Below, one piece after another: positions 19,982-28,791 of a stretch of DNA of 32,985 nucleotides. A program made the position numbers and the translations under genes. The notes below the pieces were generated by a model. It searched no databases. It was given only the letters and a program-made list of their open reading frames with translations, and was not told where the DNA came from. Position 1 is the stretch's first letter; each line of letters starts with the position of its first letter. Source of the DNA: an uncultured Alistipes sp. (lineage in GTDB: Bacteria > Bacteroidota > Bacteroidia > Bacteroidales > Rikenellaceae). The stretch is taken from assembly GCA_944321205.1 (NCBI GenBank), contig CALUKK010000117.1, positions 1-32,985 on the forward strand, read 5' to 3'.

Positions 19982-20090
19982 CCACCGGGGAATCACCGCC
20001 AGCGATTTCAACCCGTCCGCCCGACACGCAGTATCCGACGGAGATCACCCGACAAAGATCGTTGTCCGACAAACGCCGACAACAACATAC

Positions 20091-20122
20091 AAAAAAACCG
20101 GAGGTCTTAACCTCCGGTTTTT
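20091..20122. terminator. bidirectional terminator between ung and rpoD
   Basis: A-rich run, CCGGAGG, six-base loop, CCTCCGG, T-rich run: symmetrical, so it can stop both convergent transcripts. It is about 110 bp after the ung stop and 30 bp after the rpoD stop. Confidence 0.88.
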
Positions 20123-20152
20123 CCTATTCCGTTCGTCTGTCCCGACGGGATA

Positions 20153-21013
20153 CTATCCCAGATAGGATTTCAGCAGTTTCGAACGCGACGAGTGACGCAG
20201 ACGACGGATCGCCTTCTCCTTGATCTGACGCACGCGTTCTCGCGTAAGGTCAAACTTCTCGCCGATCTCCTCCAACGTCATCTCCGAGCAGCCTATGCCG
20301 AAGAAGTATTTGATGATGTCGCGCTCCCGCTCGGTCAGCGTCTCCAGAGCCCGTTCAACCTCGGTCGACAGCGACTCGTTGATCAGTCCACGGTCGGCGT
20401 TGGGCGAATCAGGGTTCACCAACACGTCCAACAGCGAGTTGTCCTCTCCATCGGCGAAGGGTGCATCCACCGACACATGCCGTCCTGCAACACGCAGCGT
20501 ATCGGTTACCTTCTCCTTCGGAAGTTCCAGTTCGGTAGCCAGCTCTTCGGGCGACGGCGTACGTTCATGCTCCTGTTCGAAACGGGCGAAGGCCTTGTTG
20601 ATCTTGTTGAGCGAGCCGACCTGGTTCAGCGGCAGACGCACGATACGCGACTGCTCGGCCAGCGCCTGGAGAATCGACTGCCGGATCCACCACACGGCAT
20701 AGGAGATAAACTTGAAGCCGCGGGTTTCATCGAACTTCTCGGCAGCCTTGATCAGTCCGAGGTTCCCCTCGTTGATCAAATCCGGGAGACTCAGACCCTG
20801 GTTCTGGTATTGTTTGGCCACCGAAACCACGAATCGGAGATTCGCCTTGGTGAGTTTCTCGAGAGCTTCCTGATCGCCTTTTTTGATCCGTTGTGCGAGT
20901 TCCACCTCCTCTTCCACCGTGATGAGCTCCTCCTTGCCGATCTCCTGGAGATACTTGTCCAACGAAGCGCTCTCGCGGTTGGTGATGGACTTTGTGATTT
21001 TGAGTTGACGCAT
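20153..21013 (-). CDS. rpoD: primary sigma factor RpoD (Bacteroidota type)
   Basis: A 286-residue sigma-70 factor. It lacks region 1.1 and begins near region 1.2 ([18 protein letters not shown]). Region 2 is complete: [33 protein letters not shown], and [19 protein letters not shown] for -10 recognition and melting. Region 4 has [16 protein letters not shown] and the helix-turn-helix [23 protein letters not shown]. This short form is the housekeeping sigma of Bacteroidota that recognises TTTG/TAnnTTTG rather than TTGACA/TATAAT, consistent with the promoters seen across this window. It lies 68 bp downstream of degP on the same strand, with only a poor -7-like TATTTTAG between, so it may be partly cotranscribed. 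Confidence 0.96.
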   Translation of the reverse strand: MRQLKITKSITNRESASLDKYLQEIGKEELITVEEEVELAQRIKKGDQEALEKLTKANLRFVVSVAKQYQNQGLSLPDLINEGNLGLIKAAEKFDETRGFKFISYAVWWIRQSILQALAEQSRIVRLPLNQVGSLNKINKAFARFEQEHERTPSPEELATELELPKEKVTDTLRVAGRHVSVDAPFADGEDNSLLDVLVNPDSPNADRGLINESLSTEVERALETLTERERDIIKYFFGIGCSEMTLEEIGEKFDLTRERVRQIKEKAIRRLRHSSRSKLLKSYLG

Positions 21014-21081
21014 ATCCTTATCCTAACTTCCTAAAATAGTTTCTCTTCCATTCGACACGAAACCCGCCTCCGGATCACCGG

Positions 21082-22560
21082 CTACTCGACGAGCATGTAG
21101 CTTGCCGAACGGCCGTTGGGATAGATACCGTCGATCGAACGGATCTTCTCGGTCATGCGCTGCATGTCGCTGAGCGAATAGACCGGTTGATCGTTGATGT
21201 GGGTAATCACAAATCCCTGCTTGACGCGGGCGCGGGCCAGAATGCCGTCCGCCTTGATGCCGACAACCTGTACTCCGCCCTTGATATCGAGCTCACGGCA
21301 CAGTTTCGCCCCGGCATCGGCGAACTTTCCGCCAAGGGCCTCGACCACGTCGACGTCCTCTTTGGTCAACAATTCCGTTTTACCAGCCTTATTACGCAAA
21401 GTCACCTCAATTTGTTTCACTTGTCCGTCCCTTTTTATCGATAATTTGACCTTATCGTTGGGGCGGCGTTTGGCGATCTGCTCCTGCAACGTCGAAGGCT
21501 CGGTAATCTTCACACCGTCGATATCCAGAATCACATCTCCCTTGCGGATGCCGGCTTCCGAAGCCGATCCTCCCTCCGAGACACTGGCTACATAGGCACC
21601 GCCAAGCTCCTTGATTCCCAGATCCTTGCCCTCCGTATCGAGGAAGTCCTGATCCACCACGCGGAACTGAATGCCCAACATGGCACGCTGTACGACGCCG
21701 TACTCCTTCAGATCGACAACCACCTTGCGGACGATCGACTCGGGAATGGCGAACGAATAGCCCACGTAACTGCCCGTCTGCGACTTGATCAGCGTATTGA
21801 TGCCCACCAGCTCTCCGTGGGTGTTGACCAGCGCTCCGCCCGAATTTCCGGGATTCACGGCGGCATCGGTCTGGATGAACGATTCGATCCGGAAATCGTT
21901 GGGAATGGCTCCCAACTGGCGGGCCTTGGCACTCACGATACCGGCCGTAATGGTCGACTGAAGGTCAAAGGGCGAACCGATGGCCAGCACCCATTCGCCC
22001 AGACGCAGTGCATCCGACGATCCGAAGGGCAGCGTCGGAAGATCCTTGGCCTCGATCTTCAACAGCGCAAGGTCCGTGGCCGAATCCGTACCGATCAGCT
22101 TGCCGTCGAACGTCCGTCCGTCATTGAGTTTCACGCGGAGTTTCGAGGCGCCGTCCACCACGTGGTTGTTCGTCACGATGTAACCGTCCTCCGAAATGAT
22201 CACGCCAGAACCGCCGGCCCGCTGCTCGCGATACTGCGGACGACCGTCACCATAACCGTAATCCTGGGGTATGCCGAAGAACTCCAGGAAGGGATCGTAA
22301 CCACGCCGCGGCATCTCCACCTGCTGGATGGCCTCGATATTCACGACGGCCTTCACGGCATTCTCCGCCGCATAGGTCAGGTCGGGATATTGTTCATTCT
22401 GATAAGAGGTAAAATGGTTGCCCAACGCCGGGGTGCGCTCCACCTGACGCTCGACATATGCTACGGAGTCCTCACGGTCTCCGCCTACGGCCCATGCCGT
22501 CACTCCGCCGGCAAGGGCCGAAACGGCTACGAGTCCCAAAATCAAAAATGCCTTTTTCAT
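21082..22560 (-). CDS. degP: periplasmic serine protease DegP/HtrA (Do type)
   Basis: Envelope quality-control protease and chaperone. The ATG at 22560 gives 492 residues with an N-terminal signal or anchor segment (MKKAFLILGLVAVSALAGGV). The trypsin-like domain has catalytic His133 (NNHVV), Asp163 (ATDLALLK) and Ser240 (NPGNSGGAL). Two PDZ domains follow: the first around 280-380 (GDVILDIDGVKI), the second around 400-490 (VKQGFVITHINDQPV). An upstream in-frame extension to 22644 is open, but it would put a non-hydrophobic stretch before the signal peptide. It is followed by rpoD at 68 bp. Its own promoter is not clear. Confidence 0.95.
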   Translation of the reverse strand: MKKAFLILGLVAVSALAGGVTAWAVGGDREDSVAYVERQVERTPALGNHFTSYQNEQYPDLTYAAENAVKAVVNIEAIQQVEMPRRGYDPFLEFFGIPQDYGYGDGRPQYREQRAGGSGVIISEDGYIVTNNHVVDGASKLRVKLNDGRTFDGKLIGTDSATDLALLKIEAKDLPTLPFGSSDALRLGEWVLAIGSPFDLQSTITAGIVSAKARQLGAIPNDFRIESFIQTDAAVNPGNSGGALVNTHGELVGINTLIKSQTGSYVGYSFAIPESIVRKVVVDLKEYGVVQRAMLGIQFRVVDQDFLDTEGKDLGIKELGGAYVASVSEGGSASEAGIRKGDVILDIDGVKITEPSTLQEQIAKRRPNDKVKLSIKRDGQVKQIEVTLRNKAGKTELLTKEDVDVVEALGGKFADAGAKLCRELDIKGGVQVVGIKADGILARARVKQGFVITHINDQPVYSLSDMQRMTEKIRSIDGIYPNGRSASYMLVE

Positions 22561-22674
22561 ACCAATCAAGAGTTTAGTGTTTATCAATAATCGGAGGCAA
22601 TTTTTTCCACATAGGCAATGTTTCAAATTTCTTTTGTGGGACAAACGGTCGAAATTGTCCGGTTAGTATGTCCC

Positions 22675-22718
22675 TTTTGTACAAAAAAAATCGGAGCATC
22701 CTCCCGAATGCCCCGATT
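22675..22718 (-). terminator. terminator of metK
   Basis: On the minus strand AATCGGGGCAT (22708-22718) and ATGCTCCGATT (22689-22699) pair around an eight-base loop and run into a T8 tract. The T tract is followed by a 12-bp perfect palindrome TTTTGTACAAAA (22675-22686). It lies about 18 bases after the metK stop, so metK is cut off from degP. Confidence 0.87.
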
Positions 22719-22735
22719 GTCGCAAATTCCGTGCA

Positions 22736-24040
22736 CTAAAGTCCGAATTCCCGACGGACGGCATCCACGGCATCGAGCTTCTCCCAACCGAAGAACTCGA
22801 TCTCGCGCTCCACCTCCCGGCCGTTCTCCCAGACCTTCACCGTCTTGCGATAAGGACGGTTTCCGAAGTGTCCGTAGGAGGCCGTGGCCTCGAAAATCGG
22901 ATTCTTCAATCCGAAACGTTTTACGATGGCGGCAGGACGCAGATCGAAGAGTTTGCCGATTCGGCGGGCTATTTCACCGTCGGTCATCCCTTCCAGAGCC
23001 TTCGGACGCGGCGAACCGTACGTGTCGACATAGATCGACAGCGGCTCGGCGATACCGATGGCATAGCTCAGCTCCACAAGCATCTGGTCGGCAACGCCCG
23101 CCGCAACCAGATTCTTGGCGATGTAGCGCGCGGCATAGGCCGCCGAACGGTCCACCTTCGAGGAGTCCTTGCCCGAGAAGGCGCCGCCGCCATGGGCTCC
23201 GCGGCCTCCGTAGGTGTCGACGATGATCTTGCGGCCCGTCAGACCGGTATCCCCGTGAGGGCCGCCGATGACAAATTTGCCCGTAGGATTCACGTGCAGG
23301 ATGTAGTCGTCGCCGATCAGATCGGCCAGCTTGTCCCCGGCACGCTCCAGACGCGCCTTCACGCGCGGAATGAGGATCGTACGCACATCCTCGCGGATGC
23401 GCTCCTGCATCTGACGTTCGGCCTGCTTCTCACTCAGACCGTTGCCCGGGCGGACAAATTCATCATGCTGCGTCGACACCACGATCGTATGCACGCGCAG
23501 CGGCTTGTTCGTCCGCTCGTCGTACTCGATCGTCACCTGCGACTTCGAATCGGGACGCAGGTAGGTCATCACCTTGCCTTCGCGGCGGATGACGGCCAGC
23601 TCCTTGAGGATGACGTGCGAGAGGATCAGCGTCGCAGGCATCATCTCGCGCGTCTCGTTGCAGGCATAGCCGAACATGATGCCCTGGTCACCGGCACCCT
23701 GTTCCTCCTCCTGCTCGCGGACTACACCCTGGTTGATGTCGGACGACTGTTCGTGGATGGCCGACAGAACGCCGCACGAGTTGCAGTCGAACTGGTATTC
23801 GCTCTTCGTGTAGCCGATGCGTTCGATCACGCGGCGTGCCACGCCCTGCACATCGACATAGGCCTCCGAGCGCACCTCGCCGGCCACGACCACAAGGCCC
23901 GTGGTACAGAGCGTTTCGCATGCGACCTTCGAATTGGGATCATGACGGAGAAACTCGTCGAGAATGGCGTCGGAAATCTGATCCGAGACCTTATCGGGGT
24001 GTCCTTCCGAGACAGACTCCGATGTAAACAAAAAACCCAT
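22736..24040 (-). CDS. metK: S-adenosylmethionine synthetase MetK
   Basis: Makes S-adenosylmethionine from methionine and ATP. The 434-residue protein starts [24 protein letters not shown], the ATP- and methionine-binding signature. The hexapeptide-type [12 protein letters not shown] and the triphosphatase P-loop-like [19 protein letters not shown] are intact. The length exceeds the roughly 384 residues of the Escherichia coli enzyme; the extra residues are mainly in the central and C-terminal domains, as is usual for Bacteroidota. The gene is monocistronic: a promoter at 24185-24192, a 140-base leader with a SAM-II-like riboswitch, and a terminator after the stop. Confidence 0.97.
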   Translation of the reverse strand: MGFLFTSESVSEGHPDKVSDQISDAILDEFLRHDPNSKVACETLCTTGLVVVAGEVRSEAYVDVQGVARRVIERIGYTKSEYQFDCNSCGVLSAIHEQSSDINQGVVREQEEEQGAGDQGIMFGYACNETREMMPATLILSHVILKELAVIRREGKVMTYLRPDSKSQVTIEYDERTNKPLRVHTIVVSTQHDEFVRPGNGLSEKQAERQMQERIREDVRTILIPRVKARLERAGDKLADLIGDDYILHVNPTGKFVIGGPHGDTGLTGRKIIVDTYGGRGAHGGGAFSGKDSSKVDRSAAYAARYIAKNLVAAGVADQMLVELSYAIGIAEPLSIYVDTYGSPRPKALEGMTDGEIARRIGKLFDLRPAAIVKRFGLKNPIFEATASYGHFGNRPYRKTVKVWENGREVEREIEFFGWEKLDAVDAVRREFGL

Positions 24041-24112
24041 TTTGTACCGTTTTTTAAGGTTAAACGTCTAAAATGGGAAAAATTGGCTGTTGGAAAAATA
24101 AAAAACGTGCTG

Positions 24113-24160
24113 TTTTAGCGATTTTTTATTGTGGTTTGCAATCAGTCAAATCTTTCCACA
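24113..24160 (-). promoter_or_regulatory. SAM-II-like riboswitch in the metK leader
   Basis: The minus strand reads, in order: P1 5' arm TGTGG (24156-24160), GATTT (24148-24152), GATTGCA (24137-24143), P1 3' arm CCACA (24130-24134), an A-rich linker, AATC, then GCTAAAA (24113-24119). These are the SAM-II hallmarks: H-type pseudoknot, AUUU and UUGCA in loop 1, an A-rich linker with AUAAA, and GCUAAA at the 3' end. The pseudoknot pairing GAUU/AAUC replaces the UAUU/AAUG of the crystallised metX aptamer, a compensatory change. P1 also differs in sequence but keeps pairing. The downstream gene makes SAM. The class is best known from Alphaproteobacteria, so the phylum is of interest. Identification is by eye. 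Confidence 0.75.
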
Positions 24161-24184
24161 TTCCCCGCTTGACAGACGGGACCG

Positions 24185-24192
24185 CAAATATA
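24185..24192 (-). promoter_or_regulatory. -7 promoter element of metK
   Basis: TATATTTG on the minus strand matches TAnnTTTG exactly. CTGG stands 19 bases upstream as a partial -33. Transcription would start near 24180, giving about 140 bases of leader that include the riboswitch. Confidence 0.65.
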
Positions 24193-24270
24193 AGGGGTTT
24201 TCACGGATTATCCAGCTTTTTTCGGAGATTTTTTCCAAAAAACGCAAAATCCGCTTTCACACCTTATTAT

Positions 24271-24302
24271 AAAAAGGGAGGAGGCCTCTTCGGTCTCCTC
24301 TC
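24271..24302 (-). terminator. terminator of the transketolase gene
   Basis: On the minus strand GAGGAGACC and GGCCTCCTC pair around GAAGA with one mismatch, followed by CCCTTTTT. It lies about 30 bases after the tkt stop at 24332. Confidence 0.75.
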
Positions 24303-24331
24303 CTGACATGGCCGGTCTGTTGCCCGACGGG

Positions 24332-26365
24332 CTACCGGCCCAACATTTTCTTTACTTCGGCAGCCACCGTGGCTCCGTTGTAGCCGAACTTCTCGTCGAG
24401 CACCTTGTAGGGCGCCGAATATCCGAAATGGTCCAGACCGTGGATCACGCCATTCTCGCCGACCAGTCCCTGCAGATTCACCGGAAGTCCCGACGTCATG
24501 CCGTAACGCGGCAATCCGGCCGGAAGCACCGTCTCCTGGTAGGATTTGGGCTGGTCCCGGAACAAACCCTCACTCGGGGCGCTCACCACACGGACGGAAA
24601 TCCCCTCCACAGCGAGCTGTTCGGCACCCTCGACCAACGTCGAAACCTCCGAACCCGACGCAATCAGCACGGCAGCCGGTTTGGCGGCATCCATCACCAC
24701 GTAAGCACCCTTGGCCACCTGCGCAGCCTCCTCGCGACGGCTGGCACCCAGAGTCGGCAGGTTCTTGATCGTCTGACGCGACAGCACCAGCGCCACGGGA
24801 CGATGTTCCTCCACGGCCAGCTTCCAGGCCATGACCGTCTCCTCGGCATCCGCCGGACGCAGAACGACCATCGAACGTTCTCCCTCATGGTTCTTCAGGT
24901 GCTCCATCAGACGGATCTGCGCCTCCTGCTCCACAGGCTGGTGCGTGGGACCATCCTCTCCCACACGGAACGAATCATGCGACCAGACGTAGATCACGTG
25001 CAGACGCATCAGCGCCGCCATGCGCACGGCGGGCTTCATGTAATCCGAGAAGACGAAGAAGGTCCCGCAAACCGGAATCACTCCGCCGTGCAGCGCCATA
25101 CCGTTCATCACGCAGGCCATCGTCAACTCCGAGACGCCCGCCTGGAAGAACTTGCCCGTAAAGTCACCCTTCGTGAAGGCCTTGGTCTTCTTCAGATAGC
25201 CGTCCGTCTTGTCCGAATTCGAAAGGTCGGCCGACGAAACGATCATGTTGTCGAACCGATCGGCATAGACCCCCAAAACCGAGGCGGAGGCGGCACGCGT
25301 CGCCACGTCGGGTTTCACCTCGATCTGTTTGTAGTCGATCTCGGGAAGACGTCCCGAGAGGAAATCATCCAGCTTGCGGGCCAGCTCCTTGTGCTCGCTG
25401 CGCCACGACTTCTCGACGGCAGCCTGCTCCGCAGCCCAGGCCTTCAGGGCCTCGCGGCGCTCGGCAAAGACCTCGCGACTCTCCTCGAAGACGGCAAAGG
25501 GATTCTCGGGATCCCCGCCCAGGTTCTTCACCGTAGCGGCAAAATCGGCTCCGGCGGCCGTCAGCGGCTGTCCGTGAGTCGAGACGCGGTTTTCGTAGCT
25601 CTCGCCCGCAGGACCCTTGGCTCCCTTGCCCATGACCGTACGACCGATGATGAGCGTCGGACGTTCGGTCTCGCTCTGGGCTGCGACCAGCGCCTCGCGG
25701 ATCTGGTTGATGTTGTGGCCGTCGATCGACAGGACGTTCCAGCCCCATGCCTCGTACTTCATGGCCACGTTCTCCGTATCGACTTCGTCGACCTTCGTCG
25801 ACAACTGGACGTTGTTCGCATCGTAGAACATCACCAGATTCGACAGCCCGAGATGTCCGGCAATCCGGCCTACGCCCTGCGAGATCTCCTCCTCGACGGC
25901 CCCGTCCGAAATGTAGGCATACGTTCTGTGAGCCATCCACTCCCCGAAGCGTGCCACCATGAAACGTTCGGCTATGGCGGCTCCGAGGGCCATGGCATGC
26001 CCCTGACCAAGCGGCCCCGACGTATTCTCCACTCCGCGCATCACGTCGACCTCCGGATGTCCCGGCGTCACGCTGCCCCACTGGCGCAGCGACTGCAAAT
26101 CCTCGGTCGTATAGTGCCCGGCCAGTGACAACGTCGCATAGAGCATCGGCGACATGTGCCCCGGATCAAGGAAAAACCGATCCCGGAACGGATAGGCCAT
26201 GTTGTCGGGATCATAGCGCAGAAACTCGGCATAGAGCACCGTGATGAAGTCGGCGCCGCCCATGGCTCCGCCCGGATGTCCCGATTTCGCCTTTTCGACC
26301 ATCGCTGCCGACAAGATGCGAACGTTGTCGGCGACACGCGTCAGTTTTGAATTCGTTGTAGACAT
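24332..26365 (-). CDS. tkt: transketolase
   Basis: Thiamine-diphosphate enzyme moving two-carbon units in the non-oxidative pentose phosphate pathway. The 677-residue protein has the N-terminal substrate and cofactor motif SGHPGGAMGGADF (28-40). The thiamine-diphosphate motif is ISDGAVEEEIS..FYDANNVQLS, with SDG in place of the usual GDG as I know from Bacteroidota transketolases. The pyrimidine-binding domain has AGVSELTMACVMNGMALHGG and the SHDSFRVGEDGPTHQPVEQ signature, and a C-terminal transketolase domain ends the protein. It lies 90 bp downstream of clpX on the same strand, across a GC-rich hairpin region without a visible promoter consensus. Confidence 0.95.
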   Translation of the reverse strand: MSTTNSKLTRVADNVRILSAAMVEKAKSGHPGGAMGGADFITVLYAEFLRYDPDNMAYPFRDRFFLDPGHMSPMLYATLSLAGHYTTEDLQSLRQWGSVTPGHPEVDVMRGVENTSGPLGQGHAMALGAAIAERFMVARFGEWMAHRTYAYISDGAVEEEISQGVGRIAGHLGLSNLVMFYDANNVQLSTKVDEVDTENVAMKYEAWGWNVLSIDGHNINQIREALVAAQSETERPTLIIGRTVMGKGAKGPAGESYENRVSTHGQPLTAAGADFAATVKNLGGDPENPFAVFEESREVFAERREALKAWAAEQAAVEKSWRSEHKELARKLDDFLSGRLPEIDYKQIEVKPDVATRAASASVLGVYADRFDNMIVSSADLSNSDKTDGYLKKTKAFTKGDFTGKFFQAGVSELTMACVMNGMALHGGVIPVCGTFFVFSDYMKPAVRMAALMRLHVIYVWSHDSFRVGEDGPTHQPVEQEAQIRLMEHLKNHEGERSMVVLRPADAEETVMAWKLAVEEHRPVALVLSRQTIKNLPTLGASRREEAAQVAKGAYVVMDAAKPAAVLIASGSEVSTLVEGAEQLAVEGISVRVVSAPSEGLFRDQPKSYQETVLPAGLPRYGMTSGLPVNLQGLVGENGVIHGLDHFGYSAPYKVLDEKFGYNGATVAAEVKKMLGR

Positions 26366-26406
26366 TGCGTTGAAGTTTATTTATTTAAGTGTTGGTTGCT
26401 CTTTGT

Positions 26407-26453
26407 CGGACGGCTCCGTCCGGCCCGGACACCCCGGTCCGGACCCGCTCCGG
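26407..26453. other. GC-rich inverted repeats between clpX and tkt
   Basis: CGGACGG-CT-CCGTCCG (26407-26422) is a perfect 7-bp hairpin. The adjoining segment to about 26453 adds overlapping CCGGAC/GTCCGG repeats. No T tract follows on either strand, so I do not call it an intrinsic terminator. It could be a processing or stability element in a clpX-tkt transcript. Confidence 0.45.
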
Positions 26454-26455
26454 AA

Positions 26456-27736
26456 TCACCCCACCTGCTTGAGGGCCGGAAGGTTGGCCTTCTCGATCTT
26501 CTCACGCGCATAGTCGAGTGTTACGGTGAACTCCCGGGCGCCGGTCGACGGCAGTTCGAACATCGTATCCATCATGATCGCCTCGCAGATCGACCGCAGA
26601 CCCCGGGCGCCGAGTTTGAACTCCACGGCCTTGTCGACGATGTAGTCCAGCACCTCCTCCGTGAAGGTCAGCTTCACACCGTCCAGCTCGAAGAGTCGTA
26701 TGTACTGTTTGATGATGGCGTTGCGCGGCTCGGTGAGGATCGACCGCAACGCATCGCGGCCCAACGGCTGCATGTAGGTCAACACCGGAAGACGCCCCAC
26801 CAGCTCGGGAATCAATCCGAAGGATTTAAGATCCTGGGGCGTGATATACTGCATCAGATTCGACCGGTCGATCGGATCGGCATTGATGCGTCCATAGCCC
26901 ATGGCCCGGGTATTGAGCCGCTGGGCGATCTTCTTCTCGATGCCGTCGAACGCTCCGCCGCAGATGAAGAGGATGTTGCGCGTATCGACCTGGATGAACT
27001 TCTGTTCGGGGTGCTTGCGCCCGCCCTGGGGCGGAACGTTGACAACCGTCCCTTCGAGGATCTTCAGCAGCGCCTGCTGCACCCCCTCGCCCGAGACGTC
27101 ACGCGTGATCGAAGGGTTGTCCCCCTTGCGGGCGATCTTGTCGATCTCGTCGATGAAGACGATGCCGCGCTGCGCCTGTTCGACGTCGTAGTCGGCCACC
27201 TGCAGCAGCCGCGAAAGGATGCTCTCGACATCCTCGCCCACGTAGCCGGCTTCGGTGAGCACCGTGGCGTCGACGATCGTGAAGGGAACCTTCAGCAATT
27301 TGGCGATCGTGCGGGCCATCAGTGTCTTGCCCGTACCCGTAGGACCCACCAGCACGATATTCGACTTGTCGAGTTCGACGTCGTTCTCCTTCGGTGCATA
27401 AAGCAGGCGTTTGTAGTGGTTGTAGACCGCTACGGACATGTAGCGCTTGGCGGCGTCCTGCCCGATGACATACTGATCGAGAAACTCCTTGATCTGAGCC
27501 GGCTTCAGAAGCTCCTCCTTCTTCAGCGGAGCTGCCGACGTGTGGCTCTTGTGTCCCGCCACGATGTCGTTGTCGAGAAGAATCCGGTAGCCGTTCTCGA
27601 TGCATTTGTTGCAGATATTGGCGCCATCCATACCCTGGAACATGATCTCCACTTCGGAGCGTTTGGCGCCGCAGAACGAGCAGCAGTCGCCGCCGTTCTT
27701 CGTATTGTCATTCTTGTTGTTGCGATTCTGTGCCAT
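26456..27736 (-). CDS. clpX: ATP-dependent unfoldase ClpX
   Basis: AAA+ specificity subunit of ClpXP. The 426-residue protein has the N-terminal zinc-binding domain with C19, C22, C42 and C45. Walker A is GPTGTGKT (131-138), the pore loop GYVGED (164-169), Walker [10 protein letters not shown] (191-199), and [16 protein letters not shown] is the conserved helix after it. RPELVGR-like [10 protein letters not shown] and sensor 2 GARGLR are also present. The ClpP-docking IGF tripeptide is expected around residue 280, where MGY (279-281) stands. It begins 5 bp after the clpP stop, so the two are one operon. A DnaA-like or other adaptor gene is not seen nearby. Confidence 0.97.
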   Translation of the reverse strand: MAQNRNNKNDNTKNGGDCCSFCGAKRSEVEIMFQGMDGANICNKCIENGYRILLDNDIVAGHKSHTSAAPLKKEELLKPAQIKEFLDQYVIGQDAAKRYMSVAVYNHYKRLLYAPKENDVELDKSNIVLVGPTGTGKTLMARTIAKLLKVPFTIVDATVLTEAGYVGEDVESILSRLLQVADYDVEQAQRGIVFIDEIDKIARKGDNPSITRDVSGEGVQQALLKILEGTVVNVPPQGGRKHPEQKFIQVDTRNILFICGGAFDGIEKKIAQRLNTRAMGYGRINADPIDRSNLMQYITPQDLKSFGLIPELVGRLPVLTYMQPLGRDALRSILTEPRNAIIKQYIRLFELDGVKLTFTEEVLDYIVDKAVEFKLGARGLRSICEAIMMDTMFELPSTGAREFTVTLDYAREKIEKANLPALKQVG

Positions 27737-27741
27737 GGAGG

Positions 27742-28410
27742 TTACTTCTCACGTTTGGTGAGTACGGTATCGATCAAGCCGTACTCCTTGGCCTCGGGGG
27801 CCGAAAGCCAGTAGTCTCGATCGGCGTCCTTCTCGATCTTGCGGATCGAAACGCCGGAATGGGCCGCGAGGATCTCGTAGAGTTCGCGTTTGGTCTTCAT
27901 GATTTCGCGGGCCGTGATTTCGATGTCGGAGGCCTGACCCTGGGCTCCGCCCAGCGGCTGGTGGATCATCACCCGGGCATGGGGCAGCGCGGCACGTTTG
28001 CCCGCCGCACCGGCCGTCAGCAGCACGGCACCCATCGAGGCGGCCAGGCCCGTACAGATGGTCCCCACGTCGCACGCCACAAGCTGCATCGTGTCGTAGA
28101 TACCCAGACCCGCCGAGACCGAACCACCGGGCGAGTTGATGTAGATCTGGATATCCTTGTCGGGGTCGACCGACTCGAGAAACAGCAACTGGGCCTGGAT
28201 GATATTGGCGGCATCGTCGTAAATCGGGGCTCCGAGAAAGATGATGCGATCCATCATCAGACGCGAGAAGACATCCATGGTGGCAACGTTCAGCTGGCGC
28301 TCCTCGATGATCGTCGGCGAGACATAGGCCGCGCTGACGGATTGGAAATCATGCAGTTTCAGCGAACTGATCCCGCAATGCTTCCGGGCGTATTTTTCAA
28401 ATTCAGACAT
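27742..28410 (-). CDS. clpP: ATP-dependent protease proteolytic subunit ClpP
   Basis: Serine protease that forms the tetradecameric chamber of ClpXP/ClpCP. The 222-residue protein has the catalytic triad Ser125 (ASMGAV), His150 (MIHQP) and Asp199 (spacing identical to the family), the oxyanion strand SPGGSV and the QGQA.DI..A handle region. About 25 residues precede the mature family start, so a propeptide is possible. clpX follows at 5 bp. Upstream is a 406-bp gap with a hairpin 36 bases before the ATG and degenerate repeats, then trigger factor. Confidence 0.97.
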   Translation of the reverse strand: MSEFEKYARKHCGISSLKLHDFQSVSAAYVSPTIIEERQLNVATMDVFSRLMMDRIIFLGAPIYDDAANIIQAQLLFLESVDPDKDIQIYINSPGGSVSAGLGIYDTMQLVACDVGTICTGLAASMGAVLLTAGAAGKRAALPHARVMIHQPLGGAQGQASDIEITAREIMKTKRELYEILAAHSGVSIRKIEKDADRDYWLSAPEAKEYGLIDTVLTKREK

Positions 28411-28445
28411 ATTCTTCGGTTCGTTATCCTTTCAACACACATTGT

Positions 28446-28471
28446 CTGCGGGGGGGGGCTTCTGCCCGCAG
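28446..28471 (-). promoter_or_regulatory. hairpin with a nine-base G/C tract just upstream of clpP
   Basis: CTGCGGG (28446-28452) and CCCGCAG (28465-28471) form a 7-bp stem. The loop side contains most of a run of nine Gs on the plus strand (28450-28458). In the clpP mRNA leader it would be a C9-containing hairpin ending 36 bases before the start codon. Function unproven. Confidence 0.4.
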
Positions 28472-28553
28472 GGCCGACACCCGGAAAGAGCGTAGCGTCC
28501 CGGCCATCTTCCTCGGTTTTCCGAGCCTTCCGCAACCGCCCGGGTCAAGCAAT

Positions 28554-28726
28554 CCCGGATTCCTCCCGACAGCCCTGGCAACAAGCGACCCCGGATTCCT
28601 CCCGGTAACCCTTGCAACAACCGCCCCGGATTCCTCCCGACAGCCACCCGCTGTCTCCCGGCCCCGGCCCCGGCTCCGGCTCTCTCCAGATCCCCGCTGT
28701 CATCCGGCCCCACTCTCTCCAGATCC
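28554..28726. repeat. C-rich degenerate tandem repeats between tig and clpP
   Basis: CCCGGATTCCTCCCG occurs three times, at 28554, 28590 and 28625 (period 35-36 bp). CTCTCTCCAGATCC occurs twice, at 28680 and 28713 (period 33 bp). The 406-bp gap holds no convincing gene. A minus-strand ORF through it starts inside the tig terminator and translates the repeats into Gly/Arg/Cys-rich sequence. Confidence 0.8.
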
Positions 28727-28753
28727 TCACTTTCTCCCGGCCCCCGCGCACAC

Positions 28754-28791
28754 AAGAAAAGGACTTTGCAAACATCGCGCCTGCAAAGTCC
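28754..28791 (-). terminator. terminator of the trigger factor gene
   Basis: On the minus strand GGACTTTGCA (28782-28791) and TGCAAAGTCC (28761-28770) form a perfect 10-bp stem with an 11-base loop, followed by TTTTCTT. It lies 25 bases after the tig stop. A TATCTTTG string (28791-28798) touches the stem. Confidence 0.87.
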
